Assembly: GCA_903916675.1 (NCBI GenBank)
Contig: CAIWXQ010000048.1
Coordinates: forward strand, 1-64,000
Source: an uncultured bacterium
GTDB lineage: Bacteria > Verrucomicrobiota > Kiritimatiellia > RFP12 > CAIWXQ01
Length of the DNA stretch: 64,000 nt
Direction of reading: 5' to 3'
The notes under the pieces are model-generated. The model did not search any database and was not told the DNA's origin. It saw only the letters and a list, made by a program, of their open reading frames with translations. Numbering within the stretch: position 1 is the first letter of the stretch; every line of letters starts with the position of its first letter. Position numbers and translations under genes: made by a program. Shown here piece after piece: positions 25,219 through 38,300 of the stretch.

Positions 25219-25800
25219 TTACACCAGATTGCAGGCGTCGGCCGGCATCCAGTGCGGGTCCTGGCCGTCCCACTTCACGTTGCAGCCGAGCGGATTTGTC
25301 AGGGGCACGCGGATGGGGCGGCCGGCCAGGTGATCTTCCAGCGCGTTGGCCAGGTCGTTGACCTTCATCTTGGACGCGTCACGCGGATTGTCCACGCCGC
25401 GGCCGGTGTAGACCAGCTTGCGCTGCGCATCGAATACATAGAAGTGCGGTGTGCGCAGGGCGCCATAGGCGCGCGCCACGTCCTGCGTGGCGTCGTGCAG
25501 GTAGACCCAGGGGAACTTCTGCTGCTTCATGCGCTCGACCATATGCGCGAACGAGTCTTCGGCATAGGTGCGCGGACTGTTGGCGTTGATGCCGACAAAA
25601 CGCACGCCCTGCCCGGCAAAGCGTTCCGCGGTCTGGCGCGTGACCTCGTCCGAGCCGACTACAAACGGGCAGTGGTTGCAGGTGAAGAAGAGTACGAGCA
25701 TCTTGGCGGCCTTGAAGTCCGCCAACGTGTAGGTCTTTCCGTCGGTGGCCGGCAGCCGGAAGTCCGGTGCCGAATGCCCGAGTTGCAGCGTGAAGGACAT
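25219..25800 (-). CDS. Thioredoxin-fold redoxin (AhpC/TSA-like)
   Basis: The 193-residue protein has the redoxin start [19 protein letters not shown] and an active-site [12 protein letters not shown], that is CxxC followed by Pro. [15 protein letters not shown] and [14 protein letters not shown] follow. The CNHCPF motif is typical of a thioredoxin-family branch close to peroxiredoxins, probably cytoplasmic since there is no signal peptide. It may reduce peroxides or protein disulfides; the substrate is not predictable. Confidence 0.88.
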   Translation of the reverse strand: MSFTLQLGHSAPDFRLPATDGKTYTLADFKAAKMLVLFFTCNHCPFVVGSDEVTRQTAERFAGQGVRFVGINANSPRTYAEDSFAHMVERMKQQKFPWVYLHDATQDVARAYGALRTPHFYVFDAQRKLVYTGRGVDNPRDASKMKVNDLANALEDHLAGRPIRVPLTNPLGCNVKWDGQDPHWMPADACNLV

Positions 25801-25836
25801 GGATGTGCTCCTTGTGCAGATTTCGCTGCGCGAAAT

Positions 25837-27561
<1,725 letters not shown>

Positions 27562-27616
27562 GACGGAGATGAAAAATACGCGGACAAGGGGACATCCGCA
27601 AGGAGATTTCAGCGCA

Positions 27617-27649
27617 TCGGGGTCGGCGTCGCTATCGGTATCGGGGTCG
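27617..27649. repeat. TCGGNN hexamer tandem repeat
   Basis: Five to six units run as TCGGGG-TCGGCG-TCGCTA-TCGGTA-TCGGGG-TCG. The opposite-orientation GATACCGACCCCGACC follows at 27661-27676, so the pair can form a hairpin. It sits upstream of glnS in the 5' leader region. Confidence 0.65.
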
Positions 27650-27717
27650 AAAGCGCAATTGATACCGACCCCGACCACTGTGACTTGTGTTGGTTGCAGT
27701 TTTGGAGGGCCGCGCGT

Positions 27718-28226
27718 TTACGTGTCCCACCAAAAGCGAAACGAAATGGCGAAACCGAGTCCCACAAAGACCGCCAAATCCACTGTTGCGCTTGCCACAA
27801 GGCCGAGAATTGCCCACAGCACTCGCCGCAGGCCGAACAAGTTCATCCCGGCTGATGGGAAGAAACGCGCCAATTTCGGAAGGCCCTCACCTCCGACAAT
27901 CCACCATGCGCAACCACGTATCACATACGTGACGATGATAAACGGCGCCAAAAGTTTCGGGTTGGGGATTTGACCGTACAACGAAAGAAAAACGAAAGGC
28001 ACCAAGGCAAGCAACCAAGTCACGACTTCAAGACGCAGCCGAAAGGAGATGAGTTTGCGGCATGCCACCGTTGCCGGTGTAACGAAGATGCTGCGCAATA
28101 GACAAGAAGCGACAGCATAGCCAGCCAGTAGTAACAAAGGAAAAAAATTATGCCGAGAATGACGAATGGCACATTAGGCCCAAGCATGGGGACAACCGCC
28201 AACGTTGAAAATGAATATAAGCTCAC
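27718..28226 (-). pseudogene. Frameshifted multi-pass membrane protein
   Basis: Two minus-strand frames join at a run of seven T (28141-28147 on the plus strand). The upstream frame reads VPMLGPNVPFVILGIIFF from a GTG at 28226 with GGGAGAAG upstream. The downstream frame continues LLLLAGYAVASCLLRSIF and on to WDT. Adding one T would fuse them in the middle of a membrane helix and give about 169 residues with four to five helices. The gene is therefore either broken, mis-sequenced in the homopolymer, or read by slippage. No family is recognised. Confidence 0.65.
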
Positions 28227-28339
28227 GTTCTTCTCCCATTCTGCGAGGTGGCCTGCGCCGTCCCGGCGCGGGCCAAGCCCAGGACGGACGCTTCGCCGAG
28301 TGCCGTTGCCCGTGCGGTGACCGCCCGAGCCACCTGAAC

Positions 28340-28918
28340 TCAAAGCGCAGTCGGCAACTCGTTCGTCGCTGCCGGCGGCGGCGATTCCAGTACATACCGC
28401 CTCCCGGCGGGGATCCAGACCCTGACCGTTTTCTGCTGTTTCCCCCAGCGCATGGCCTGCTCATGGTCCGGGAACCAGAGGTCCATGTGGTCGCCTTTGA
28501 TGGCGCTGCCGGTGTCATCCACGCGCCCCATGCCATAGCCGGGGATTTCCACGATGGTGCCATACGGATAGCGGGAGGTGTCTGCCGCGATGGTGCCGTG
28601 CCGGGCCTCGGTGCCGTTGGAGGTGTAGCCGACTTTCTTAGGATCGCCCCTGTGCGGCCCGGCGTCGATCACGGGCGAACCCAGGCCGAGCCAGGTGCGG
28701 TGCCAACTGCAGCATTTGCCGCAGTTGCAGTAGCCGGTCAGGAGCATGGGGACCGTGATGCAGCGCGCATCAGGCGGCGGGCGGAAGGCGGTTGTGACGC
28801 ATCCGGCTGCCCAGAGCAGCAGGGAGACCGCACACCAGAGCGCGATCCAAAACCGCACCGGCTGCCGACGCCTGGATGCTGCGATGCGCCCCCAGAGGCT
28901 TTTCCACGTCACAAACAT
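28340..28918 (-). CDS. 3D-domain lipoprotein (MltA-like C-terminal fold)
   Basis: The 192-residue protein starts with a basic segment and a hydrophobic helix ending in LLLWAAGCVTT, a plausible lipobox (LWAAGC). The mature part has LLTGYCNCGKCCSWH and then HGTIAADTSRYPYGT, GYGMGRVDDTGSAIKGDHMD. This is the 3D domain with its conserved aspartates, as in MltA lytic transglycosylases and YabE/RpfB-type proteins. It probably acts on or near peptidoglycan. The start at 28918 gives the correct signal; longer frames do not. Confidence 0.85.
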   Translation of the reverse strand: MFVTWKSLWGRIAASRRRQPVRFWIALWCAVSLLLWAAGCVTTAFRPPPDARCITVPMLLTGYCNCGKCCSWHRTWLGLGSPVIDAGPHRGDPKKVGYTSNGTEARHGTIAADTSRYPYGTIVEIPGYGMGRVDDTGSAIKGDHMDLWFPDHEQAMRWGKQQKTVRVWIPAGRRYVLESPPPAATNELPTAL

Positions 28919-29105
28919 GTCTAAAATCGTAACATGCGACGTGGTCAGCGGCAAAGCAAGGACTTGCCGGAAAGAACGCCAGAAGGCGCCGAATTCTGTC
29001 GCCACACCCGCGCTTTCCCTTTCCCGCGAACTTTTTTTCAAATAAACTCCTCCCGACAGTCGTATCAGGAATGGATACCGGACACCCCACAGGGCTGCAC
29101 ACCTG

Positions 29106-29666
29106 ATGATACGCGCCACGCAGGAGATCGCCGCCGCCTCCTTCCGCCGCCAGGCGGGCATGGAAGCAGTGATCGACGCCTACCAGGAGCCGTTGCTCCG
29201 GTATGCGACCCGCGTGTTGAACCACAACGTGGCGCAGGCGCAGGACGTTGTTCAGAACGTGCTGATCAAGCTCTGCCAGCAATGGCAGCCGGGCATGCAA
29301 CCCGACGCCCGGCTGAAGAACTGGCTATTTCGCGTGACGCACAACGAGGCGGTGGACCAGATCCGCGCCGAGGCCCGTCGGCGTCGCCTTTGCGACAAGC
29401 AGGGGCAGGCGCTCGATTGCGCGACCGGCGGCCTGCACCACGATCCGCTGCCGGATGAGCGCGAGCGCATGGTGCTGGAGTGCCTGGATATCCTGGCCCC
29501 GGCCCAGCGGCAGGTGGTGCTCCTGCGGCTGCAGCAGGGGATGAGCTACGAGGAGATTGCCGGCATCACCGGCCAAAGCGTCGGATATGTGGGGAACCTG
29601 CTGCACGTTGCCGTCAGGCGTCTGGCGGTCGAAGTGCGGCGCCGCGAGGAAGGAAGGGCGAAATGA
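29106..29666 (+). CDS. ECF-family sigma factor heading the vWA/giant-protein operon
   Basis: The 186-residue protein has sigma region 2 (about 20-90: VIDAYQEPLLRYATRVL, DVVQNVLIKLCQQW, LKNWLFRVTHNEAVD) and region 4 (about 120-175: LAPAQRQVVLLRLQQGMSYE, then IAGITGQSVGYVGNLLHVA). It directs RNA polymerase to target promoters. Its stop overlaps the start of an anti-sigma zinc-finger protein as ATGA, the usual arrangement for a sigma/anti-sigma pair. The operon includes the giant envelope protein, which may be the main output. Confidence 0.92.
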   Translation: MIRATQEIAAASFRRQAGMEAVIDAYQEPLLRYATRVLNHNVAQAQDVVQNVLIKLCQQWQPGMQPDARLKNWLFRVTHNEAVDQIRAEARRRRLCDKQGQALDCATGGLHHDPLPDERERMVLECLDILAPAQRQVVLLRLQQGMSYEEIAGITGQSVGYVGNLLHVAVRRLAVEVRRREEGRAK

Positions 29667-32284
29667 ACCGATGCGACGTTGAGAATCGGTTGACGCCGTT
29701 CCTGCTCGGGGAACTCCCCGAACAGGATATGGCAGCGATGCAGCGCCACCTGGAGACCTGTGCCGCCTGCCGGGAAACAGCCCGCGAACTTACGTCCGTG
29801 CTGCAGCCGCTGGCAGCCGGCCTGGCCCGGGACCGCGACGCGCACCCGCGCCTCGACCCGCTTCGCCGGCAGGCGGTCCTGTGCGTGCCGCCACGAGTCA
29901 TTTCCGCGCCACGCGTGCTGACCTGGGCGGCTCGCCCTCGACCGTGGCTTCTGGCTGCGGCGAGCATCCTGGCGCTGCTGGTGCTGAGCGCCATGCTGTT
30001 CCCGGCTACAATGGGCAGTGTAAAAGCGGGAAAACGTGCGCATGCGCGCCTCGGCCTCGATCTTGCGAGCGCGCGCATTGAAACGATTGCCAGTCAGCGA
30101 GAACAGCCCTTTCCGTCGAATCCGTCGGATCGGACCGATCTGTCCTATTTCACCTACGGCAAGGGTGAGGCGGGCGCCGCACCTGCCGGGACCCCGGCTG
30201 CTGCATCTGTAACGTACGGTGGAGGGGCTGATGGCATGCTGGTTGGCGGACAATCCCATGCGCTCGATCCCTTCGCTGCCCCTGTCCCGGCTGCTGCGCC
30301 TGTGGTAGTCGAAGGAAGGCAAGTGTTGTCAGCCAGAATACTGGGTACGACGGTCAATAATCTGGCGAAAGACAAGTTGCGCACACAGCATGCAGCAGAA
30401 GCCCTGTCAGGGAACGGTCTCAAGGGGCTCGCAGCAGACAGCTACAAACCGGAAGAAGCGCCTTCCGACTCTGCGTACCGTTTCAAGCGCGCCAACGTCG
30501 ATGCGGACACAGATCACAGGTGGGCCAGCGCGACAGAGCAATCGCAAAAAGAGGAGGAGCGAGCGGCACAGTCGCGCCCCGACAAAGCCATACAGAGCAT
30601 CATACGGAAAAGCGTGATGCGGGATGAAAAGCTCTCGACAGATGATGGGCGGTTGCGCGCGGCAGGAGAAATGAATGGCACAACCGTTTCTGCTCCGGCC
30701 GGCGTTGGCAGCGCCGGGGCAGCCGCAGAGTCTGGAAAGGATATGTATTTTGGAGACCGCGTTGACACCTCGCGTGCCAGCAAAATCCGCGAACCCCTCA
30801 CTAAACCTGCTGCCCCCGTCTCGGCCGCCATTGTCGGATACAACACGATCTTACTCACCAAAGCATCGGCATCGTCCCTTTCCAGCCCCATACCGCCCGC
30901 GCCGCCGGAACCTGCAAAATCCCGGCCGGTCCGCCGTCCGACGCCGCCTTCCTTTAATCCTTTCGTCAACACGGTGGAGAACCGGTTCTCCACTTTCGCG
31001 ATCGATGTCAGCACCGCCTCGTACAATCTGATGCGTCAGGCGCTCCGCTCCGGCGCGCTGCCGGCGCCGGACACGGTTCGCACGGAGGCGATCCTGAACG
31101 CATTCGACTATGGCGACGCGGCGCCGGACCGCGCCATGTTCCGTGTCTACCTGGAGGGCGCGCCCTCGGCGTTTGGCGCTCCGGGGCTGACCCTGCTGCG
31201 CATCGGCGTGAAAGGGAAGCGCATGGGGCGCGAGGAGCAGCGCCCGGCCATGCTGACCTTCCTGATCGATACCTCGGGGTCCATGTCCGAACCTGACCGC
31301 ATCGGCCGGGCGCGCACGGCGCTGCGCCTGCTGCTCGACCGTCTCGCGCCTACGGACAAGCTCCAGATCGTGTCGTTCGACGACAAGGCGCGCATTGTGC
31401 TCGCGCCCACGGCCGCCACGCGCAAGGCCGATATCCTGAAGGCCTTCGACCGCCTGCAATGCAACGGTTCGACCAACCTGGAGGACGGCATGCGTCGCGC
31501 CTATCAGCAGGCGGCCCGCGCCTTTGTGCCGGGCGGTGAGAACCGCGTGATTCTGATCACCGACGGCGTGGCCAACCTCGGCTCGGATAATGCCCAGGAT
31601 ATTTTGAAGCAGGTTGACGAATTCCGCCGCCAGGGGATCACCAGCTCGGTCTTCGGCGTGGGCGAGGGGGCCTACAACGACGCCCTGCTCGCGGACCTGG
31701 CCGACAAGGGGCAGGGCGTCTACCGCTTCCTCGACTCGGACGCCGAGGCGCAGCGCGTGTTTGTCGACGATCTCGCCGCCACGCTCAACAACATCGCCAC
31801 AGATGTGAAGATCCAGGTGGAATGGTCCCCCGCGGCTGTGCGCCGCTTCCGCCAGTTGGGCTACGAGCGACGCGCGCTCGCGGCCGAGCAGTTCCGCGAC
31901 GACACGGTCGAGGCCGGCCAAGTCGGCTCGGGCCAGGCTGTCACCGCGCTCTATGAACTGGAGTTGAGCCCGGCCGCCCGCCAGGCGCCGCTCGGCACGG
32001 TGCGCGTGCGCTACCGTCGCGCGGACACCGGCGCGATCGAGGAGTTTGCGCAGGAGATCGTACCGGAAACGATGGCAGCCGCCGCGGGCTTGACGCGACC
32101 GCAATTCCGCGTGGCCATGTGCGCCGCGGCCTTTGCCGAAAAGCTGCGGGGGAGTCCATACATGGTCAGCGACTATGCGAACGTGATACGGTTGCTGAAC
32201 CCCGTGGTGCAAGAACTGTCGATCGATCCGCGTGCCGGGGAATTGCTGTCGCTGGTCACAGCGGCCGAGGCGTTGTCGAAATGA
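29663..32284 (+). CDS. Anti-sigma zinc finger fused to YfbK-like vWA protein
   Basis: The 873-residue protein starts with a zinc-finger anti-sigma domain (residues about 1-40, C4 and HLETCAAC), then a membrane helix (about 91-110). A long low-complexity extracytoplasmic region (110-430) follows. A YfbK-type module covers about 430-870: the N-terminal NPFVNTVENRFSTFAIDVST, a vWA domain with the MIDAS motif DTSGSM near 533 and ITDGVANLG, and a C-terminal DUF3520-like part. The fusion puts a sigma regulator in the cytoplasm and a metal-dependent adhesion domain outside. It overlaps the sigma gene by four bases. Signal sensing through the vWA domain is inferred. Confidence 0.9.
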   Translation: MNRCDVENRLTPFLLGELPEQDMAAMQRHLETCAACRETARELTSVLQPLAAGLARDRDAHPRLDPLRRQAVLCVPPRVISAPRVLTWAARPRPWLLAAASILALLVLSAMLFPATMGSVKAGKRAHARLGLDLASARIETIASQREQPFPSNPSDRTDLSYFTYGKGEAGAAPAGTPAAASVTYGGGADGMLVGGQSHALDPFAAPVPAAAPVVVEGRQVLSARILGTTVNNLAKDKLRTQHAAEALSGNGLKGLAADSYKPEEAPSDSAYRFKRANVDADTDHRWASATEQSQKEEERAAQSRPDKAIQSIIRKSVMRDEKLSTDDGRLRAAGEMNGTTVSAPAGVGSAGAAAESGKDMYFGDRVDTSRASKIREPLTKPAAPVSAAIVGYNTILLTKASASSLSSPIPPAPPEPAKSRPVRRPTPPSFNPFVNTVENRFSTFAIDVSTASYNLMRQALRSGALPAPDTVRTEAILNAFDYGDAAPDRAMFRVYLEGAPSAFGAPGLTLLRIGVKGKRMGREEQRPAMLTFLIDTSGSMSEPDRIGRARTALRLLLDRLAPTDKLQIVSFDDKARIVLAPTAATRKADILKAFDRLQCNGSTNLEDGMRRAYQQAARAFVPGGENRVILITDGVANLGSDNAQDILKQVDEFRRQGITSSVFGVGEGAYNDALLADLADKGQGVYRFLDSDAEAQRVFVDDLAATLNNIATDVKIQVEWSPAAVRRFRQLGYERRALAAEQFRDDTVEAGQVGSGQAVTALYELELSPAARQAPLGTVRVRYRRADTGAIEEFAQEIVPETMAAAAGLTRPQFRVAMCAAAFAEKLRGSPYMVSDYANVIRLLNPVVQELSIDPRAGELLSLVTAAEALSK

Positions 32285-32334
32285 GTCGCGCGGCGAGCGC
32301 CAGCATGACAGTCGGTGTGAACAAGGAGAGAACC

Positions 32335-35300
32335 ATGAAGCGTACTCTATTGCTCCTGGGTTGCCTGCTGCCTCTGCTCGGTTTTGCCGCGGACCAGAAA
32401 GTCCGGGATGTCAGCCTGGAAGGCGCGATCGTTGGCGAGAACCTCACCGTCACGCTTAAGATGGGTTTCGATGACCTGCCTGTCGGCGGGACGCTGCTGC
32501 TGGCGGAAGGCCCGTTGGCGCTGCTGGACAGCGTCCTGCCGCGCGGCGTCGAAATCCGGCGCGATGGGGATCGCCTGCTGCTGGCCTGCGTGGCAGGTGG
32601 CTGGCTGTCGCCCGATTCCCGGAGCGGCCGCGCGACCGTGACCTTTGCCGTGCGTGCAAGCGCATCCGGCGACTGGCGGCAGAGCGAGTTTGTCATCCCG
32701 ATCGCGCCGATCCGTCCTGTTGCCGTGGTGGGCGACCGTCCCGACCTCGAGGTGCGCATCGCCGGTGCGCGCGAAATCCGCCGGGAGCCACTCGATGGCG
32801 GCCGCAGCCGCACCAGCGGGTTTCTGGGGCAGGGCGATCATGTGGTCCTGTCGTGGAAACCCGAGGTTCGCCAGTTCGATTCCGAACTGCTGGCCTCCTG
32901 CGACGCCGTCACCGTGGCCAGCGTTGGCGCCGGTGCCCTGCACCTGACTTCGGTCTATACCTATCAGATTGCACAGGGCGCGCTGAGCGAGCTGGTCCTG
33001 GACGCGCCGGATGCGACCATCACGCAGGTCAGTGGCGAGGACATTCGGGACTGGCGCGTCGACAAGTCGGAACCGAAGGCGCCCAAACTGCGCGTGTCGC
33101 TGGGCCGGCCGCAGCGCGCCACGTACCGGCTGACCGTCGATTTCGAGCGTGCTGTGCCCGCGTTTCCCTGCACGCTTCCGCTGCCGGTCATCTCGCCCCG
33201 CGCCGTGATCCGCGCCGGCGGCGTCCTGCTCCTTGGCACCGACAACGCCATCCGCATCCAGCCGGCAGGCGCCGTGGGGCTGACCCAGACAGACCCTACT
33301 TCCTTCCCGCGGGACGCCTCCCGGACACTGCCGCAGCGCAACGTCTTTACCTACCAATACGCCGCCATGCCGTACCACCTGAGCTTGTCGCTCGACGACA
33401 TCGTGCCGGCGTTCGACAGCGAAGCCGGCCTGATCCTCAACGTCCGCGAAGGCGAGCTGACCTTCGAGGCGAACGTCCAGCTCGACGTGCGCGACGCGCC
33501 CCTGCGCGAGGTGAAGCTGCTGGTCGAGGCCGACGCGAAATGGATCGTCGCCGCCGTGACCGGACCCCAGGTGGCGGAATGCGACGTGGATATCCGGAAC
33601 ATCCCCGGCGGACGCGAGATCGTCGTCCCGTTCCGCCAGCCGGTCAGCGATGCCGTGGCCCTGCGCGTGCGGCTGGAACAGCCGTTTGCCGCTGACCGCA
33701 GCGCCGTGGCGGTTCCGCGCGTCGCCCTGCCCGCGGCGCGGACGCAGCGCGGCTACCTGATCGCCGCCGCCGCCAAGGGACTCCGGCTCACGCCGAAGAG
33801 CGTCACCGAGCTGCGCGACGTGCATACGGCCTCCACCCCCGTGCGCATCGAAGGCGCGCAACTTGCCTACCGCTTCCGCGAAACGCCCTGGAAGCTGGAA
33901 CTCGGCGTCGAGCGCGCCCGGCCCGCGATCCACAGCGAGGTGTTTCACCTGGTCTCGCTGGGCGAGGGCGTGATGTACGTCTCCGCCGCGATCACCTGCC
34001 ACATCAGCGGCGCGCCGGTGCAGCAGTTGCGCTTCCGCGTGCCGTCCGCCATCGCGTCGATCGACGTGATCGGCGCGGGAATCGACACCTGGTCGCGCTC
34101 GAACGATGTCTGCTCGGTCTCGCTCGCCAATCGCGCCATGGGCGACTACACCCTTCTGCTCACCTACGACCAGCCTCTCAACTACCGCGGCGCCGACCTG
34201 CGCGTCGGCGAAATCGAGACCCTCGGCACCGACAGCGAAATGGGGTACATCGCCGTGGCCACCGCCTCGGGGCTGAAGCTGACCGAGGTGGCCGCCCTTC
34301 CGCCGACGCTGATCCGCATCGCGCGCGACGAGCTCCCGCCAGGCTATGCCGCCAGCGTGAGCGCGCCGGTGATCGGCGCCTACAAGTACGTGCGCACGCC
34401 GCATGCCGCCACGCTGCGCATCACGCCGCTCGACACTGCGCGCGCCATCGACCAGGTCGTCGACTACCTCTCCCTCTCCACCCGTCTGGGCCGCGACGGC
34501 GAATCGCAGACCCGCGCCTGCTACAGCATCAAGAACGCCAGCCGCCAGTATCTGTCCGTCAAGCTGCCGCCGGACGCCTCGCTCTGGTATGTGCGCCAGG
34601 CGCTGCCGAACGGCAAGACGCGCGATCTGCCCGCGCAGCAGACGCACGACCTGCTCCTGGTGCCGGTGGACCGTCCGCGCGACCCCAACCAGGCCGTTTC
34701 CATCGAAATCACCTACGGCGAAACCGGACACGCCAGCCACCGCGTGCGCCTCATTGCGCCGTCGCTTCCCGAGTCGCCGGTGACCTATACCAGTTGGGAA
34801 GTCACGGCCGGCGACCGCCTGGCCATCGGCCACGCCAGCGGAAACGTGACGCCCAGCGAGGAGCACTCTTTCCGCCTCCCGCTCGCGCGCGGCGGCGGCT
34901 CGGTCTGCCGGTTCTACCGCACCGCCAACCTCGCCGGCGAGGAGCCGCTTTTCCTGAACGTGCTGCTGGTCCCGGTCTGGATGGCCGGCGGATCGGTCTA
35001 CCTCCTGTTCATCGCCGGTGTGCTGGGAATGGCCCTGCTGGTGTGTGCTGTTATCCGACGCCGTCCCCTCTGGTGGGCGCTGGCGCTGACCGCGCTGGGA
35101 CTGGCGGCGGCGCAGACTATGCTGGGCATGAGCGCCCTGCGCCTGTTCGTGCTGCCGGCTGCGCTGCTGGTCCTCCTGTTCCTGCTGACCCGCGCGCTGG
35201 CCCGCTGGATCCGCCGGCGCGTGGCCGCGCGCCAGGCGCGGGCGGAAGATGATTTGGGCGAGCCGCCGCCGCTCATGTCGGAACCGCCGGATGCAAACCC

Positions 35301-38300
35301 CCGGTCAGGCGCCATCGCCTGCCGCTTCCTGCTGGTGCTGGGCGCCGCGGCGGCGCTGACGCTGCCGGCTTTTGCGCGCAAGGCCGCCGTGCCGGCAACC
35401 GAAGCGGAAGCCCTGCCGGCGCTGCAAGCACAGGGGCTCGACCTGAACATTCGCGCACCGGCGCCGGGGCCGCTCGTGGAACATACCGCCACGGTTGGCT
35501 GGATGCTGCGCCTGGCCGACGCCACGCCCGGCCGCTACCGCATCCTCGCGCCCGCCTCCGTGTTGGTCCAGAGCCGGACGCCCCGGGGGACCGCGGTGTC
35601 GCTCGGCGCGAACGGATATGTGCTGGAGATCACCCGCTCCGGCGATTATGAGATCGAGCTGGAAACGCGCGAACCCATCGCCGAACGCGATGGCCGGTAC
35701 GAACTGCCGCTCACGCTGCCTTCGGCCCTGTGGAGCCACTTCACCTTTGCCGTCCCGGCAGCCGACATGGAGTTTATTTCCGACCAGGCGCTCAACCTGA
35801 CAGCCACCACCTCGAACGGTGAAACGCGCGTGGCCGGTGTGCTCGACACCTCCTGCGTGGCGACCCTGGCCTGGCGTCCACGCGCCCGCGTGACGCGTCT
35901 TGAGCAGACGGTGGTCTACTGCGACGTGGAGACCGTGGCGTTTGTGCGCCCCGGCGCGATCGATCTTTCCGCATGCGCCAATTATCAGGTGGTGCAGGGG
36001 GAGGTTCGCGAGGTGCGGCTGCGTATTCCGACCAACCTCAGCGTCACGACGGTCGCGGGGCCGTTGCTGGCCGCCTGGAGCCTCGATCCGGCCACACGCC
36101 AGTTGGTGGCGGTGCTGTCGCGACCGGTCAGCGGCGCCTTTGCGCTCACGCTCGGCATGCAGGCCGCCAGCGGCGGAATGCCCTACGCCGCCACCCTGGG
36201 CGTGCCGTTCGCGGAAAACGTCCAGCGCCAGCGCGGCCAGCTCGCACTGGCTGCCGCGGAGGCGATCCTGCTGCGGCTCGGCGAGCCAGGCACGCACGAG
36301 TTGGAGGGCGTCACCGCCATCAACACCGGCGACTTCTCCCCCTCCGGCGAGCCGGCGTGCCTTGTGATGCAGTCCGACGAGCCGCTGCGGCGCGCGTTCC
36401 GGTATGACGATCCCGCGGCTGTGCGCGTTGTCGTGCGCGCCGAACCGGTGCAGCCGGAAGTGCGCGTGTCGGAAAGTTCCTCCTTCAGCCTGGGCGACGA
36501 ACGCAACGTGCTCAGCACGGTTCTGGAGCTGGCTGTGGCCAAATCCGGCGTCTTCAGTGTCAGGCTCCAGATCCCGGAAGGGTACGACATCGAGACCCTC
36601 ACTGGCCGCGACGTCAGCCACTGGGACGACGTCCGCCGCGCCGGTCAGGGCGTGGAGGTCTTTTTCAAGCGCCGCGTGCTGGGCGCCACGACGCTGAACC
36701 TGGTCCTTACGCGCATGCAGCGCGGCATTCCCGAGCGCCTGGCCGTGCCGCGCGTGAGCGTACAGGACGCCGCCCGCCACACCGGTCGCATGACCGTGGC
36801 CGCGGAACGCGGCGTGCGCCTGACCGTGGAGGAGCAGCAGAGCGTCTCGGTGCGTAAGCCCGAACTCGGCGAGAAGGTCCAGCCCTCCGCGCTTTCCTTC
36901 GAGATTCTCCGCCCCGGGTGGCAGGTGACGCTCGGCACGCAGGTTCTGGCCCCCGTGCTGAAGCCCGAAATTCTCCACCGCGTGGAACTGGCCGAGGGGA
37001 TGCTCCAGCACCGTGTGTACGTTTCCTACCGTATCGAGAATGCCGGCGTGAAGTTCTTCCGCCTGCGCGTCCCCGTGAAGCAGGCCACGCTCTCCGTCTC
37101 GGGGAAGAACATCGCCAGCGTCGCGCCGCTCGACGACGATCCTGCGGCCGGCGACGGCCGTGTCTGGCTGGTGGAGCTCCATGGCAAGGTCGAGGACAAG
37201 TACACGCTCACCTGCTTCTACCAGCAGCCGTACGACCCCACCAGCGGCGGTGTCACCATCCATTCGTTCGACGCGCTCGGCGCGGCGCGCCAGCCCGCCG
37301 CGAGGCTGGTGGTCACCGGCGGCGGCCGCGTGCAGGTGGAGCCGCGCGGCGTCGCCGAAGGACTGCAGCCCGAGGATGCCCGCCGCCTGCCGGAGGTGTT
37401 CAACGCGGGCGACCTGCGCGCCGGCGACCTCTCCGGCGCCATCCGCTGTTACCGCGCGCTGCGGTCGGATTACCACTGCGATCTTTCCGTGGTCCGCCAC
37501 GACGCCGCCACGGTCCTCCCCGCCAGCGTGGAAAAGAGCCGCTTCGTCACAGTGCTCTCCAGCAGCGGCCGGATGCTTACGCAGGCCACGATCGACCTCA
37601 AGGTCGGCGACCTGAGCTTCTTGAAGCTGCGGCTGCCGACGCCCACCTGCGTGCTCTGGTGCGCCCAGGTCAACGGTGCGGAGGTGCGCGCCTCGCGCGA
37701 CGGCGACCTGCTGGACATCCCCCTGGAGAACCTCACGGTCGACCGGACCACCTCCGTGACGCTCGTCTATGCCGACCGCTTCGGCGACAACACCCTTGCC
37801 GGACGGCGCATCCTCCGCGCGCCATGCTTCCCGGATGTGCCGCTCCGCGACATCTCCTGGAACTTTTTCGTGCCGCCGGAGTTCCACTGCCGCTTCCTGG
37901 ACGGCGACCTCGACATCCGCGCCGCCGCGGTCCAGGTGCGCAGTTGGGGCCTCAGCGATTACGAGATCTACAACAAGACCGCCACAAGCGGCAACCTGGG
38001 CGTGGCAGTCGACAATCTCAAGCAGGTCAACGGCCTGCTCGACAGCGGCCGGCAGAAGGAGGCCCAGCAGGCCCTGCAACTGGCGGTGAACGCCTCGCAG
38101 TCCGACCAGTCGCTCAACGAGGACGCCCGCGTCCAGTTGCGTAACGTGGCCCAGCGGCAGGTGAAGATGGGCCTCGTGAACCGGCGAGCCGAACTGCGGC
38201 AGGAGCACAACATCTTCGACGAGCTGATGCCGCAGGCCCAGGGCTTTAACGGCGGCAATTTCAATCCGCAGTTCGCGGCGCAGGTCGAGGGGCAGCTTTC

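Noticed and set aside
27562-27678. N-terminal extension of glnS rich in Asp and Pro
   Set aside because: The segment is encoded by a TCGGNN hexamer repeat and does not match GlnRS; the ATG at 27561 fits the family.
28205-28924. 239-codon plus-strand frame over the 3D-domain gene
   Set aside because: It is antisense to a gene with clear 3D motifs and a lipobox, and it has no recognisable feature of its own.
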